Assembly: GCF_000372645.1 (NCBI RefSeq)
Contig: NZ_APMP01000003.1
Location: 62,029 to 126,028 of the forward strand
Source: Caulobacter vibrioides OR37
GTDB taxonomy: Bacteria; Pseudomonadota; Alphaproteobacteria; Caulobacterales; Caulobacteraceae
Length of the DNA stretch: 64,000 bases
Direction of reading: 5' to 3'
Shown: one piece after another, positions 1-8,621 of the stretch
Position numbering within the stretch: the stretch's first letter is position 1
Layout: the number at the start of each line of letters is the position of its first letter
The notes under the pieces: model-generated
Databases searched by the model: none
Told to the model about the DNA's origin: nothing
The model's input: the letters and a program-made list of their open reading frames with translations, nothing else
Translations under genes and position numbers: made by a program

Positions 1-1
1 C

Positions 2-604
2 TGCGCCGCCATCGCGGACCTCTATCCGCGCGACGAGGGCTTTCGGAGCCGGGTGGTCATGGCCCGCCACGGCTTCGGGCGCGGCGAGTACAAGTATTTC
101 AGCTATCCCCTGCCGGAGGTCGTCCAGCGGCTGCGGCAGGGGCTGTACGGGCCGCTGTCGGCGATCGCCAATCGCTGGGCCGAACAGCTGGGCGAGACGC
201 GCCGCTTCCCCGAGACCCTGGACGCGATGCTGGCCCGCTGCCGCGAAGCCGGCCAGGCGCGGCCCACGCCCCTGCTGCTGACCTACGGCCCGGGCGACTA
301 CAACTGCCTGCACCAGGACCTCTACGGCGAGCATGTCTTTCCGCTGCAGGCGGCGTTCCTGCTGGACGAGCCGGGCCGCGACTTCGACGGCGGCGAGTTC
401 GTGATCGTCGAGCAGCGGCCAAGGCAGCAGTCGGCGCCGGCGGTCGTCCCGCTGAGACAGGGCGAAGGCGTGATCTTCGCGGTGCGCGAGCGCCCGGCGC
501 GGGGCGCGCGCGGCGTCCATCGGCGCATCTTGCGGCACGGGGTCAGCGAAGTGCGCGGCGGACGGCGAAGAACGCTGGGCGTGATCTTTCACGACGCGAC
601 GTAG
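2..604 (+). CDS. 2OG-Fe(II) oxygenase family protein, 5' end outside window
   Basis: The reading frame is open to the left edge, so the N-terminus is missing; the frame reads through CAAIADLYPRDEGFRSR before the first internal GTG at 53. It looks like a prolyl-4-hydroxylase-type 2-oxoglutarate/Fe(II) dioxygenase: an HQD (HxD) iron-ligand pair is followed by the sheet FPLQAAFLLDE, a GGEFVIVEQ strand, the distal histidine in RGVHR and the 2OG-binding arginine in RRTLGVIFHD at the C-terminus. Substrate cannot be told from sequence. The gene ends with TAG just before a palindromic repeat region. Confidence 0.85.
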   Translation, partial: CAAIADLYPRDEGFRSRVVMARHGFGRGEYKYFSYPLPEVVQRLRQGLYGPLSAIANRWAEQLGETRRFPETLDAMLARCREAGQARPTPLLLTYGPGDYNCLHQDLYGEHVFPLQAAFLLDEPGRDFDGGEFVIVEQRPRQQSAPAVVPLRQGEGVIFAVRERPARGARGVHRRILRHGVSEVRGGRRRTLGVIFHDAT

Positions 605-621
605 TCAGCCGACGCCGTTAT

Positions 622-755
622 TCTTCCTCCCCCTGCTGGGGGAGGGGGACCGGCGAACGCCGGTGGAGGGGGTCCAGCGCTGACTTACGCCGCACAAACC
701 CCCTCCGTCTCGCCGCGCTTCGCGGGCGAGACACCTCCCCCAGGCGGGGGAGGAG
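622..755. repeat. CTCCCCC-type intergenic palindromic repeat
   Basis: Two arms rich in CCTCCCCC and GGGGGAGG, with an inner ACCGGCGAACGCCGGT hairpin, fill the gap between two convergent genes. Related copies lie at 3841-3893, 7095-7208, 20496-20580, 30590-30720, 55068-55195 and 62020-62130. It is a REP-like non-coding element; no coding sequence is seen in it. Confidence 0.75.
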
Positions 756-777
756 GAAGAGTCGCGGCGCTCCCGAC

Positions 778-1344
778 TCACCCCAGCGGCGACACGCCGA
801 ACAGCAGGCGATGCAGGAAGAACACGAACACCAGATAGAGCCCCGTCCCCGCCGCCAGCGCGATCAGGTCCGCGATCGGCTTCGTCGCCACCGGAGCGGG
901 CTCCTTGCGGTTCACGGCCGCGAACAGGTCGATCACGGCCCAGACCAGGAACGATCCGAAGAGCAGGGTCGAGGCCTGGTCGCCATTGGCAAGCAGGTGG
1001 CCGGTCGACCAGAGGATGACGCCCAGCAGCATCGGATGGCGCACCGTCGCCTTGATCCGGCCGACCGGTCCGTTCGCGCCGGCCAGCAGCACGAAGGCGA
1101 TCCAGACCAGGGCCATGGTCGCGTGACGCCCCCAGGCGGGCGGATCGTAAAGTGGCGGCGCGGCCGGGCGGAACTGGATCCAGCCCACGATGATCAGGAC
1201 GAAGCCCAGCCCCGAGGCCAGCGAATAGAGCCCCTTCCACCGCTTCGGATTGGCGGCGGCCTGGGCGTCGCGGAACGGCCCGGCCAGGATCCGCGCCGAG
1301 TGGACGCCCAGGAACACGACCAGCCCCAGGATCAGAATCGTCAT
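778..1344 (-). CDS. NnrU family membrane protein
   Basis: The 188-residue product is mostly hydrophobic with five or six membrane segments, starting with MTILILGLVVFLGVHSAR, and carries the NnrU-family motif region TVRHPMLLGVILWSTGHL with a conserved His-Pro pair. NnrU proteins are inner-membrane proteins named from denitrifiers, related to isoprenylcysteine methyltransferase-like membrane folds, but no denitrification genes are nearby and the function here is unknown. The ATG at 1344 is chosen over an upstream ATG in the same frame because AGAGGGGGAGGGG lies just before it. Confidence 0.8.
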   Translation of the reverse strand: MTILILGLVVFLGVHSARILAGPFRDAQAAANPKRWKGLYSLASGLGFVLIIVGWIQFRPAAPPLYDPPAWGRHATMALVWIAFVLLAGANGPVGRIKATVRHPMLLGVILWSTGHLLANGDQASTLLFGSFLVWAVIDLFAAVNRKEPAPVATKPIADLIALAAGTGLYLVFVFFLHRLLFGVSPLG

Positions 1345-1516
1345 CAGCCCCTCCCCCTCTTCACGCGGAGAATAATCACGGAACAACGATCTCCGAAAGC
1401 CGGCGCGCGGCGGCTGACTGGCGCCGGGACGGCCAGACGCCTAGAACCCTTTCCGATCTCATTTGATCTAGAGGGCGCCTGTTGACGCTCCCGCTCGCGA
1501 CCGGTACCGCCCAGTC

Positions 1517-2377
1517 ATGATGGACTTTCCCGACGGCCTCTCCGCCCTCTCCGACCGCTACGACGTGGTGCTGTGCGACGTCTGGGGCGTGATCCACAAC
1601 GGGGTCCGAAGCTATCCGGACGCCTGCGAGGCCCTGACCCAATGGGGCCGGACCCAGGGGCCGGTCGTGCTGATCTCGAACTCGCCGCGCCCGTCCTACG
1701 ACGTCGTCGCCCAGCTGGACGGCCTGTCCGTGCCGCGCTCGGCCTGGCAAGGCTTCGTCACCTCGGGCGACGCGACCCGGGCGCTGCTGGAGCCGCACCG
1801 GGGAACCAAGGTCTGGAAGATCGGCCCCGAGCGCGACGGACCGCTGTGGGCCGGCTTCGACTTGACCCTGGCCGGTCCCGAGGACGCCGACTTCATCCTG
1901 TGCTCGGGCCTCTACGAAGACGAGACCGAGGTCCCCGAGGACTATCGCGACCGCCTGACGGTCGCGGCCGGCCGGGGCCTGCCGTTCATCTGCGCCAATC
2001 CCGACCGGGTGGTTCAGCGGGGCGACCGCCTGATCTTCTGCGCCGGCGCCCTGGCCGACCTCTATGAGAGCCTGGGCGGCAAGGTCGAGATGGCCGGCAA
2101 GCCCTATGGCGCGATCTACGACCTGGCCATGGCCAAGGCGGCCGAGCTGCTGGGCCGGCCCGTCGATCGCGCCCGCGTGCTGTGCATCGGCGATGGGGTC
2201 ATCACCGACGTCAAGGGCGCCCACGACCAGAAGCTGGCCTGCCTGTTCGTCGCCAAGGGCATCCACGGCGACATGGCGATCGGGCCGGATGGCCGACTGG
2301 AGCCCGACGCGGTCCACGCGCTGCTGGACGCCGAGGCGGTGGGCGCGACCCACGCGATCGCCGACCTGGTCTGGTGA
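1517..2377 (+). CDS. HAD-superfamily class IIA hydrolase (TIGR01459-like)
   Basis: The 286-residue protein opens with the HAD motif I in VVLCDVWGVIHNG (nucleophile Asp followed by Asp-x-Trp-Gly), has the motif II Ser in LISNSPRP, Lys in MAGKPYGAIYD, and motif IV Asp residues in CIGDGVITDVKGA. This matches the NagD-like class IIA branch common in alphaproteobacteria. The substrate is unknown; related enzymes dephosphorylate small sugar or nucleotide phosphates in the cytoplasm. Two ATG codons (1517, 1520) are in tandem and either could start. It is followed 31 bp later by the MaoC gene, suggesting cotranscription. Confidence 0.85.
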   Translation: MMDFPDGLSALSDRYDVVLCDVWGVIHNGVRSYPDACEALTQWGRTQGPVVLISNSPRPSYDVVAQLDGLSVPRSAWQGFVTSGDATRALLEPHRGTKVWKIGPERDGPLWAGFDLTLAGPEDADFILCSGLYEDETEVPEDYRDRLTVAAGRGLPFICANPDRVVQRGDRLIFCAGALADLYESLGGKVEMAGKPYGAIYDLAMAKAAELLGRPVDRARVLCIGDGVITDVKGAHDQKLACLFVAKGIHGDMAIGPDGRLEPDAVHALLDAEAVGATHAIADLVW

Positions 2378-2408
2378 TCGGCGCGGCCACGAACTAAGGG
2401 GTAGGGTG

Positions 2409-2831
2409 ATGCAGGGCAAGTTTCTGGAAGAGCTGAGCGTCGGCCAGTCGGCGTCGCTGACGCGCGCGGTCGCCGAGGCCGATATCGTCGCGTTCGCGCA
2501 GGTGACCGGCGACACCAATCCGGTGCACCTGGACGCCGCCTACGCCGCCACGACCAGCTTTGGCCAGCGCATCGCCCACGGGATGCTGTCGGCCGGCTAT
2601 ATTTCCGCGGTGCTGGGCACCACCCTGCCCGGCCCCGGCGCGATCTATCTGTCGCAGGCGCTGAGGTTCAAGCGCCCGGTCAAGATCGGCGACGAGGTCA
2701 CCGCGCAAGTCACCATCACCGAGATCAACGAGACCAAGGCCCAGGTCACCCTCTCCACCGTCTGCACGGTCAACGGCAAGACGGTGGTCGACGGCGAGGC
2801 CGTGGTCATGGTTCCACGCAAGGCCGCCTGA
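2409..2831 (+). CDS. MaoC-like (R)-specific enoyl-CoA hydratase
   Basis: The 140-residue protein has the single hot-dog fold and the catalytic Asp/His signature in GDTNPVHLDAAYAATTSFG, followed by RIAHGMLSAGYIS. Its length and motif resemble PhaJ-type hydratases that convert trans-2-enoyl-CoA to (R)-3-hydroxyacyl-CoA for fatty acid or polyester metabolism; that specific role is inferred. The start at ATG 2409 follows AAGGGGTAGGG. Its TGA overlaps the ATG of ribF by one base (TGATG), so the two are translationally coupled. Confidence 0.88.
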   Translation: MQGKFLEELSVGQSASLTRAVAEADIVAFAQVTGDTNPVHLDAAYAATTSFGQRIAHGMLSAGYISAVLGTTLPGPGAIYLSQALRFKRPVKIGDEVTAQVTITEINETKAQVTLSTVCTVNGKTVVDGEAVVMVPRKAA

Positions 2832-3772
2832 TGCCCCTCAAGACCGTCAACGCCTGGAAGAACCTCCCCGCCGAAGAGCGCGGCGCCGCCGTGGCGCTGG
2901 GCAATTTCGACGGCGTGCATCGCGGCCACCAGCAGGTGATCGCCCAGGCCGCCAAGGCCGCGCTGGCCACCCACGCGCCGCTGGGCGTCGTCACCTTCGA
3001 CCCGCACCCGCGCCGCCTGTTCCGTCCGACCGAACCGACCTTCAAGCTGATGACCCACGGCCAGCAGGCCCGGGCGCTGGGCGGGCTGGGCGTCGACCTT
3101 CTGTATCTGCTGCCGTTCGACTTCGAGATGGCCAGCTTCGGCGACCGCGAATTCGTCGAGAAGGTTCTGGTCCAGGGCCTGGGCGTGAAACACGTGGCCG
3201 TCGGCTTCGACATCTCGTTCGGCCGGGGCCGCTCGGGCAGCGCCGAGCTGATGAAGGCCTATGGCGACGAGTACGGCTTCACCGTCTCGGTGGCCGAGCC
3301 GGTGGGCGTGGACGGCGGCGAGAAGTTCTCCTCGACCAGCGTGCGCGTCGCCTTGCGCGACGGTCGGCCCGAGCGGGCGGCGCATATCCTGGGTCGGCCC
3401 TTCGCGATCGAGGGCGTGGTCCGGCGCGGCCAGCAGCTGGGCCGCCAGCTGGGCTTCCCCACCGCCAATGTCGAGGTCGAGGACTATGTGGTCCCCCAGC
3501 TCGGCGTCTACGCCACCCGCACCCGCCTGCCCGACGGCCGCGAGGTTCCCGGCGTCGCCAACCTCGGCAACAACCCGACCACCGGCGAGGTCGAGACCCG
3601 ACTGGAGACCTGGCTGTTCGATTTCGACGAAGACCTCTACGGCCAGGTCATCGAAACCGACCTGATCGCCTTCCTGCGCCCCGAACTGAAGTTCGACAGC
3701 CTGGAGCTGATGATCGAGCAGATCCGCCGCGACGAGCAGACCGCGCGGGCGATCGTGGCGCCGGGGTTCTGA
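2831..3772 (+). CDS. ribF: Bifunctional riboflavin kinase / FAD synthetase
   Basis: RibF phosphorylates riboflavin to FMN and adenylylates FMN to FAD. The N-terminal FAD-synthetase half shows the nucleotidyltransferase motif GNFDGVHRGHQQV near residue 25 and the SSTSVRVALRDG substitute of the ISSTxIR motif near residue 170. The C-terminal riboflavin kinase domain starts about residue 183 with HILGRPFAIEG and contains GRQLGFPTANVE and the catalytic region GVANLGNNPTTG. At 313 residues it has the usual family length. It overlaps the MaoC stop, and is followed by an intergenic repeat and ileS. Confidence 0.95.
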   Translation: MPLKTVNAWKNLPAEERGAAVALGNFDGVHRGHQQVIAQAAKAALATHAPLGVVTFDPHPRRLFRPTEPTFKLMTHGQQARALGGLGVDLLYLLPFDFEMASFGDREFVEKVLVQGLGVKHVAVGFDISFGRGRSGSAELMKAYGDEYGFTVSVAEPVGVDGGEKFSSTSVRVALRDGRPERAAHILGRPFAIEGVVRRGQQLGRQLGFPTANVEVEDYVVPQLGVYATRTRLPDGREVPGVANLGNNPTTGEVETRLETWLFDFDEDLYGQVIETDLIAFLRPELKFDSLELMIEQIRRDEQTARAIVAPGF

Positions 3773-3840
3773 CTCAGCATTCTCCCCCACCTGACCTCGC
3801 GCCGCGAGGTCTGTCCGCCCCCAGGAGGGTGGCGGAGAGA

Positions 3841-3893
3841 TCTCTCCTCCCCCTTTTTAGGGGAGGGGGACCGGCGAAGCCGGTGGAGGGGGC
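3841..3893. repeat. CTCCCCC-type intergenic palindromic repeat
   Basis: This is one short copy with inverted arms CTCCCCCTTTTTAGGGGAG and an ACCGGCGAAGCCGGT inner hairpin. It lies in the 287-bp ribF-ileS gap; the rest of that gap holds no gene. Confidence 0.7.
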
Positions 3894-4059
3894 AGGCTCT
3901 GGCCTTGCCGCCAACCCTCTGCTATCCCCAACGCCATGAGTTTCGTTCGGAAGATTTCGCGAATTATCCGCCCGGCGTGACGCCGCCGGACGATTTCCAG
4001 CGCGCGCCGGGTTTTCCCGCCCTCTCTTCCGACACCTTTTCAAAGCCGGACACCTTTCC

Positions 4060-7000
4060 ATGGCCGACGACGCCACGACCGCCCGCGACTATCGCGAAAC
4101 CGTCTTCCTTCCCGACACCCCGTTCCCGATGCGCGCGGGCCTGCCCAAGAAGGAGCCCGAGATCCTGGAGGGCTGGGCCGCCCTGTCGCCCAAGGGCCTG
4201 TACGGCGCGATCCGCAGCCGTCGCCAGGCCGACAAGGCCCCGCTCTACGTGCTGCACGACGGCCCGCCCTACGCCAACGGCGCGATCCACATCGGCCACG
4301 CCCTGAACAAGACGCTGAAGGACTTCGTGGTCCGCAGCCGCTTCGCCCTCGGCTACGACGTCGACTATGTGCCGGGCTGGGACTGCCACGGCCTGCCGAT
4401 CGAGTGGAAGATCGAGGAGAAGTTCCGTAGCCAGGGCCGCCGCAAGGACGAGGTCCCGGCCGAGGAGTTCCGCCGCGAGTGCCGCGCCTATGCCGGCATG
4501 TGGATCGAGGCCCAGAAGACCGAGTTCCAGCGCCTGGGCGTGCTGGGCGACTGGTGGAACCGCTACGCCACCATGGACTTCTCGTCGGAAGCCACGATCG
4601 TCGCCGAGTTCCACAAGTTCCTGGCCAGCGGCCAGCTCTATCGCGGCTCCAAACCGGTGATGTGGAGCCCGGTCGAGCGCACGGCCCTGGCCGACGCCGA
4701 GATCGAGTACCATGACCACGTCTCGCCGACGATCTGGGTGAAGTTCCCGGTCGTCCGCGATCAGAAAAATACGCTGGGCGGTGCCGAGATTGCCCGAAAG
4801 ATCATTGAAGAGCATGGGCGTGGTGGTCCCGCCCCAGCTCCGCAAGAGATCGCTGCTGCCAACTCGCTTGTTGGCCGAGCATCTATCGTAATCTGGACCA
4901 CCACTCCCTGGACGATCCCCGCTAACCGCGCGATCGCGTTCAATCCGCAGGTCGAGTACGGCCTCTATCGGATTGATGAACTGGAGCCGACAGAAGGCGG
5001 CGTTCACTGGAGCAGCGAGGGTGACCTCCTAATCCTGGCGAGAAAGCTTGCCCCGGAAGTCTTTAAGAACGCGCGTGTGGCACGCTGGACTGAACTGGAA
5101 ATCCTTCCTGCGGAGAGGATTCAGTCGCTTGAGTGCGAGCATCCGCTAGCTCAGCTCACTAAGGATCTGAAATACAAGTACGACAAGGTCGTAGAACTCC
5201 TCCCAGGCGACCACGTGACCGACGACGCGGGTACGGGCTTTGTTCACACCGCACCGGGCCATGGCACAGATGACTACCTGATCTGGCTGAAGACCGGGCA
5301 CAGGGACATTCCCGAAACCGTCGATGCGGACGGCGCGTATTACGATCACGTGCCGCTGTTCGGCGGCCTCAAGGTCCTTGAGACCGAAGGTAAGAAGGTC
5401 GGCAAGTTCGGCGATGCCAATAATAAGGTCATCGAAGCACTAAAGGAGGCCGGCAACCTCTTGGCGCGCGGCCGGATCGAGCACAGCTATCCGCACAGCT
5501 GGCGCTCCAAGGCGCCGGTGATCTTCCGCAACACCCCGCAGTGGTTCATCCGCATGGACCACGCCGTGGACGCGCTGGGCGGCAAGACCCTGCGCGAGGT
5601 CGCGGTCCAGTCGCTGGCCGACACCGCCTTCCACCCCGAGGCCGGCCGCAACCGGATCGGCGCCATGGTCGAGACCCGTCCCGACTGGCTGATCAGCCGC
5701 CAGCGCAACTGGGGCACGCCGCTGGCCATGTACGTGGACAAGGCGACCGGCCACCCGCTGAACGACCCCGAGGTCAACGCCCGGATCCTGGACGCCATCC
5801 GCGAGGGCGGCGCCGACGCCTGGTTCACGCGGCCCGACAGCGAATTCCTGGGCCATCACGACCCGGCCCAGTACGAGAAGATCACCGACATCCTGGATGT
5901 CTGGTTCGATAGCGGCTGCACCCACGCCTTCACGATCGAGGGCCGCGAAGACAGCCACTGGCCGGCCGACCTCTATCTGGAAGGCTCCGACCAGCACCGC
6001 GGCTGGTTCCAGTCCTCGCTGCTGGAAGGCTCCGGCACGCGCGGCCGCGCGCCGTACAAGGCCGTCCTGACCCATGGCTTCACCATGGACGAGAACGGCG
6101 AGAAGATGTCCAAGTCCAAGGGCAACACGATCGAGCCGCAGGCGATCACCAAGGAGTCCGGCGCCGAGATCCTGCGCCTGTGGGCGGCCATGGTCGACTA
6201 TTCGGAGGACCAGCGGATCGGCAAGACGATCCTGGCCACCACGACCGACGCCTATCGCAAGCTGCGCAACACCATGCGCTACCTGCTGGGGGCTCTGGCC
6301 GGCTTCACCGAGGAAGAGCGCGTCACCGACTACGCCGACTTCCCGCCGCTGGAGAAGTACATCCTGCACCGCCTGTGGGAGCTGGATGGCCAGGTGAAGG
6401 CCGCCTACGAGGCCTATCGCTTCAGCGACGTGATCCGGCCGCTGATCGAGTTCTGCCAGGGCGACCTGTCGGCCCTCTATTTCGACGTCCGCCGCGACAG
6501 CCTCTATTGCGACCGCCCCGACGCCCTGAAGCGCCGGGCCTATCGCACGGTGCTGGACGAGGTGTTCAACCGCCTGACCATCTGGCTGGCCCCGCTGGCC
6601 AGCTTCACGATGGAAGAGGCCTGGGTGACGCGCTTCCCCGAGGCGGGTCCGGTGGCGCTGCGGGTCATCCCCGAGCGCGTTGACGCCTGGCGCAACGACG
6701 CCGAGGCCGCCCGCTGGGCCAAGGTCGAGACCGTCACCAGCGTCGTCATGGGCGCCTTGGAGGTCGAGCGCCGCGAAAAGCGCATCGGCTCGGCCCTGGA
6801 GGCCGCGCCGGTGGTGCATGTCGCCGATCCCGAGCTGCTGACCGCCTTCGAGGGCCTGGACGCCGCCGAGGTGTTCCGAACCTCCGCCGCGACCCTTGTG
6901 GCGGGCGACGCCGGCGCGTTCCGCATCGAGGACGTCAAGGGCGTGTCGGTCGATCCGAACAAGGCCGAAGGCAAGAAGTGCGCCCGCTCGTGGCGCATCC

Positions 7001-7089
7001 TGCCGGAGGTCGGAACCGATCCGCGCTATCCGGAGCTTAGCCTTCGCGACGCCGACGCCGTGGCCTATTGGGACGCGACGCACGGCTAA
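4060..7089 (+). CDS. ileS: Isoleucyl-tRNA synthetase (with atypical internal segment)
   Basis: This cytoplasmic class Ia synthetase charges tRNA-Ile. The Rossmann domain has the HIGH signature in GAIHIGHALNKTLKD (about residue 75) and the KMSKS loop in GEKMSKSKGNTIEP (about residue 685). The CP1 editing domain carries TTTPWTIPANRAIAFNP and GTGFVHTAPGHGTDDY. The C-terminus has KCARSWRILPEVG in place of a full zinc ribbon, as in many alphaproteobacteria. At 1009 residues it is slightly long. From roughly 4760 to 5465 the codon use changes: 38 of 60 codons at 5041-5220 end in G or C, against 39 of 40 at 4441-4560. This segment covers the editing domain and suggests allele replacement by recombination; the frame is intact. 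Confidence 0.97.
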   Translation: MADDATTARDYRETVFLPDTPFPMRAGLPKKEPEILEGWAALSPKGLYGAIRSRRQADKAPLYVLHDGPPYANGAIHIGHALNKTLKDFVVRSRFALGYDVDYVPGWDCHGLPIEWKIEEKFRSQGRRKDEVPAEEFRRECRAYAGMWIEAQKTEFQRLGVLGDWWNRYATMDFSSEATIVAEFHKFLASGQLYRGSKPVMWSPVERTALADAEIEYHDHVSPTIWVKFPVVRDQKNTLGGAEIARKIIEEHGRGGPAPAPQEIAAANSLVGRASIVIWTTTPWTIPANRAIAFNPQVEYGLYRIDELEPTEGGVHWSSEGDLLILARKLAPEVFKNARVARWTELEILPAERIQSLECEHPLAQLTKDLKYKYDKVVELLPGDHVTDDAGTGFVHTAPGHGTDDYLIWLKTGHRDIPETVDADGAYYDHVPLFGGLKVLETEGKKVGKFGDANNKVIEALKEAGNLLARGRIEHSYPHSWRSKAPVIFRNTPQWFIRMDHAVDALGGKTLREVAVQSLADTAFHPEAGRNRIGAMVETRPDWLISRQRNWGTPLAMYVDKATGHPLNDPEVNARILDAIREGGADAWFTRPDSEFLGHHDPAQYEKITDILDVWFDSGCTHAFTIEGREDSHWPADLYLEGSDQHRGWFQSSLLEGSGTRGRAPYKAVLTHGFTMDENGEKMSKSKGNTIEPQAITKESGAEILRLWAAMVDYSEDQRIGKTILATTTDAYRKLRNTMRYLLGALAGFTEEERVTDYADFPPLEKYILHRLWELDGQVKAAYEAYRFSDVIRPLIEFCQGDLSALYFDVRRDSLYCDRPDALKRRAYRTVLDEVFNRLTIWLAPLASFTMEEAWVTRFPEAGPVALRVIPERVDAWRNDAEAARWAKVETVTSVVMGALEVERREKRIGSALEAAPVVHVADPELLTAFEGLDAAEVFRTSAATLVAGDAGAFRIEDVKGVSVDPNKAEGKKCARSWRILPEVGTDPRYPELSLRDADAVAYWDATHG

Positions 7090-7094
7090 GGAAA

Positions 7095-7208
7095 TCTCCC
7101 TCTCCCATGGGGAGAGGGGCAGGGGTGAGGGGATAGGCCGGCCGTCGGCGTAACCCCTCACCTCCCGCCGCCTTCGCGGCGGGTCCCTCCTCTCCCTCTG
7201 GGAGAGGA
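7095..7208. repeat. CTCCCCC-type intergenic palindromic repeat
   Basis: The inverted arms TCCCTCTCC...GGAGAGG and CCTCTCCCTCTGGGAGAGG flank a GCCGCCTTCGCGGCGGG hairpin. The element occupies nearly the whole ileS-lspA gap. Confidence 0.7.
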
Positions 7209-7231
7209 TTTCAGAACGGGGGACGACGCGC

Positions 7232-7729
7232 TTGAAAATCACCCGCCTCGGCTGGATCGCCTACGCCGTCGCCGCCGCGACGGTCGTGCTGGACCAGGCG
7301 TCCAAGCTCTGGATCCTGGGCCTCTTGGGCCGCGAGCAGGGCGCCAGCCTGCCGCTACTGGGGCCGGTCCACCTGACCATGGTCCATAATTACGGCATGA
7401 GCTTTGGCCTGCTGCGGAACGGGGACTGGGGCCGCTGGCTGCTGATCGGCTTCTCGCTCGTCGTGGCGGTCGGCCTGTCCATCTGGGCCCGCAAGATGAC
7501 CAAGCTTCTGCCGGCCCTGGGCGTCGGCATGATCATCGGCGGGGCGATCGGCAACAACCTGATCGACCGGGTGCTGTACGGCTACGTCGTCGACTTCATC
7601 GACGTCTCGCGACTCTATTTCCCCTGGGTGTTCAACGTCGCCGACTCCGGCATCTCCGTCGGCGTCGCGCTGCTGCTGCTCGACAGCTTCCTGGGCGAGG
7701 AAAGCAAGCTGTCCCACCAGACCGAATGA
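7232..7729 (+). CDS. lspA: Lipoprotein signal peptidase (signal peptidase II)
   Basis: LspA is the inner-membrane aspartyl protease that removes signal peptides from diacylated prolipoproteins. The 165-residue protein has four membrane segments and the family motifs VVLDQASKLW, GNNLIDRV (first catalytic Asp) and FNVADSGISVG (second catalytic Asp). The start is a TTG at 7232, inferred because it places the first helix correctly and no ATG lies nearby in frame. The next gene encodes a lipoprotein, a fitting substrate. Confidence 0.95.
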   Translation: MKITRLGWIAYAVAAATVVLDQASKLWILGLLGREQGASLPLLGPVHLTMVHNYGMSFGLLRNGDWGRWLLIGFSLVVAVGLSIWARKMTKLLPALGVGMIIGGAIGNNLIDRVLYGYVVDFIDVSRLYFPWVFNVADSGISVGVALLLLDSFLGEESKLSHQTE

Positions 7730-7826
7730 CGCCGCATTCGCGTGGGAGATTGGCGCCCGCGCGAGGATGTCGTATCGAGAGCGTCCGAAATTTGGGCCGG
7801 GGGTCGGCCTGCTGGAGCATGGTTTG

Positions 7827-8396
7827 ATGAGTTTCAATCGGGTCGCGACCGTGAGCGCCCTGACCGCCGTGGCCGCTATCGCGCTGTCCGGCTGCACCTC
7901 GGCCCAGAAGGCTCTGGGCATGAGCAAGGTGGTCCCCGACGAATTCCGCGTGGTCAGCAAGGCCCCGCTGGCCGTGCCGCCGGACTACGCCCTGCGCCCG
8001 CCGGCGCCCGGCGAGCCGCGCCCACAGGAGCTGCAGCCGGAAAGCGCCGCTCGCGCCGCCCTGATCGGCCAGAGCAACGCGGCCAACCGCTCGGAAGGCG
8101 AAAAGCTGCTGGTCGCCCGCGCCGGCTCCGAAAAGGCCGATCCGCTGATCCGCTTCGTGGTCGACGACGAGAACGGCGACCTGGCCCACAAGGACGAGAG
8201 CTTCGCCCAGAAGGTGATGTTCTGGCGCAAGGGCCAGTCCAAGACCACGGTGGCCACCGCCGCCGCCTCGGGCGCCAACGCCCCGGTCGAGGTCGACGCC
8301 GCCGCCGAGGAGGCCCGCCTCAAGAAGCTGGTCGGCACGGGCGGCGTGGTCATCACCCGCGAAAAGAAGACCGGCATCAAGCTTCCGGGCCTGTAA
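7827..8396 (+). CDS. DUF3035-type lipoprotein
   Basis: The 189-residue product begins MSFNRVATVSALTAVAAIA and has a lipobox LSGC near residue 23, so it should be lipidated and processed by the upstream LspA. The mature part is hydrophilic with a proline-rich stretch VPPDYALRPPAPGEPRP typical of DUF3035 proteins, and ends GVVITREKKTGIKLPGL. The role is unknown. ATG 7827 is preferred over upstream starts because GGAG lies nine bases before it and the signal peptide then begins properly. A strong terminator follows at 8529. Confidence 0.8.
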   Translation: MSFNRVATVSALTAVAAIALSGCTSAQKALGMSKVVPDEFRVVSKAPLAVPPDYALRPPAPGEPRPQELQPESAARAALIGQSNAANRSEGEKLLVARAGSEKADPLIRFVVDDENGDLAHKDESFAQKVMFWRKGQSKTTVATAAASGANAPVEVDAAAEEARLKKLVGTGGVVITREKKTGIKLPGL

Positions 8397-8405
8397 GGGC
8401 TGGCC

Positions 8406-8515
8406 TTAGAGCCTTATCCGCTCGAATGGAATCATTCGAGCGGATAAGGCTCTAAATCAAATATTTAGAGCGTGATAACCGCCGAAACGCTCACACTTTC
8501 GGCTATCACGCTCTA
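8406..8515. repeat. Two-hairpin TAGAGC repeat (units A and B)
   Basis: Unit A (8406-8455) is a near-perfect palindrome bounded by TTAGAGCC and GGCTCTAA; unit B (8466-8515) is bounded by TAGAGCGTGATA and TATCACGCTCTA. They are joined by ATCAAATATT. The same architecture recurs at 36172, 46847, 53248, 54110 and 56379. Confidence 0.85.
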
Positions 8516-8528
8516 GCCTGAGATACAG

Positions 8529-8565
8529 AACGGCCCGGAGGCGATGCTTCCGGGCCGTTGTTTTT
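8529..8565 (+). terminator. Rho-independent terminator after lipoprotein gene
   Basis: The stem AACGGCCCGGA / TCCGGGCCGTT with a short loop is followed by GTTTTT, giving a strong intrinsic terminator for the lspA-lipoprotein transcript. Confidence 0.85.
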
Positions 8566-8621
8566 AGCGCGACCGGCGATCAACCGCGCGGGTCAAGGCC
8601 CGCCGTCGGTTCGATCTCGGA

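Noticed and set aside
605..777. Repeated CTCCCCC elements as a CRISPR array
   Set aside because: Copies are scattered single palindromes in different intergenic gaps, without regular spacers or cas genes.
5440..7242. A 600-codon open frame on the minus strand opposite ileS
   Set aside because: It is a shadow caused by GC-rich codon bias; it lacks a start signal and any recognisable motif, while ileS is certain.
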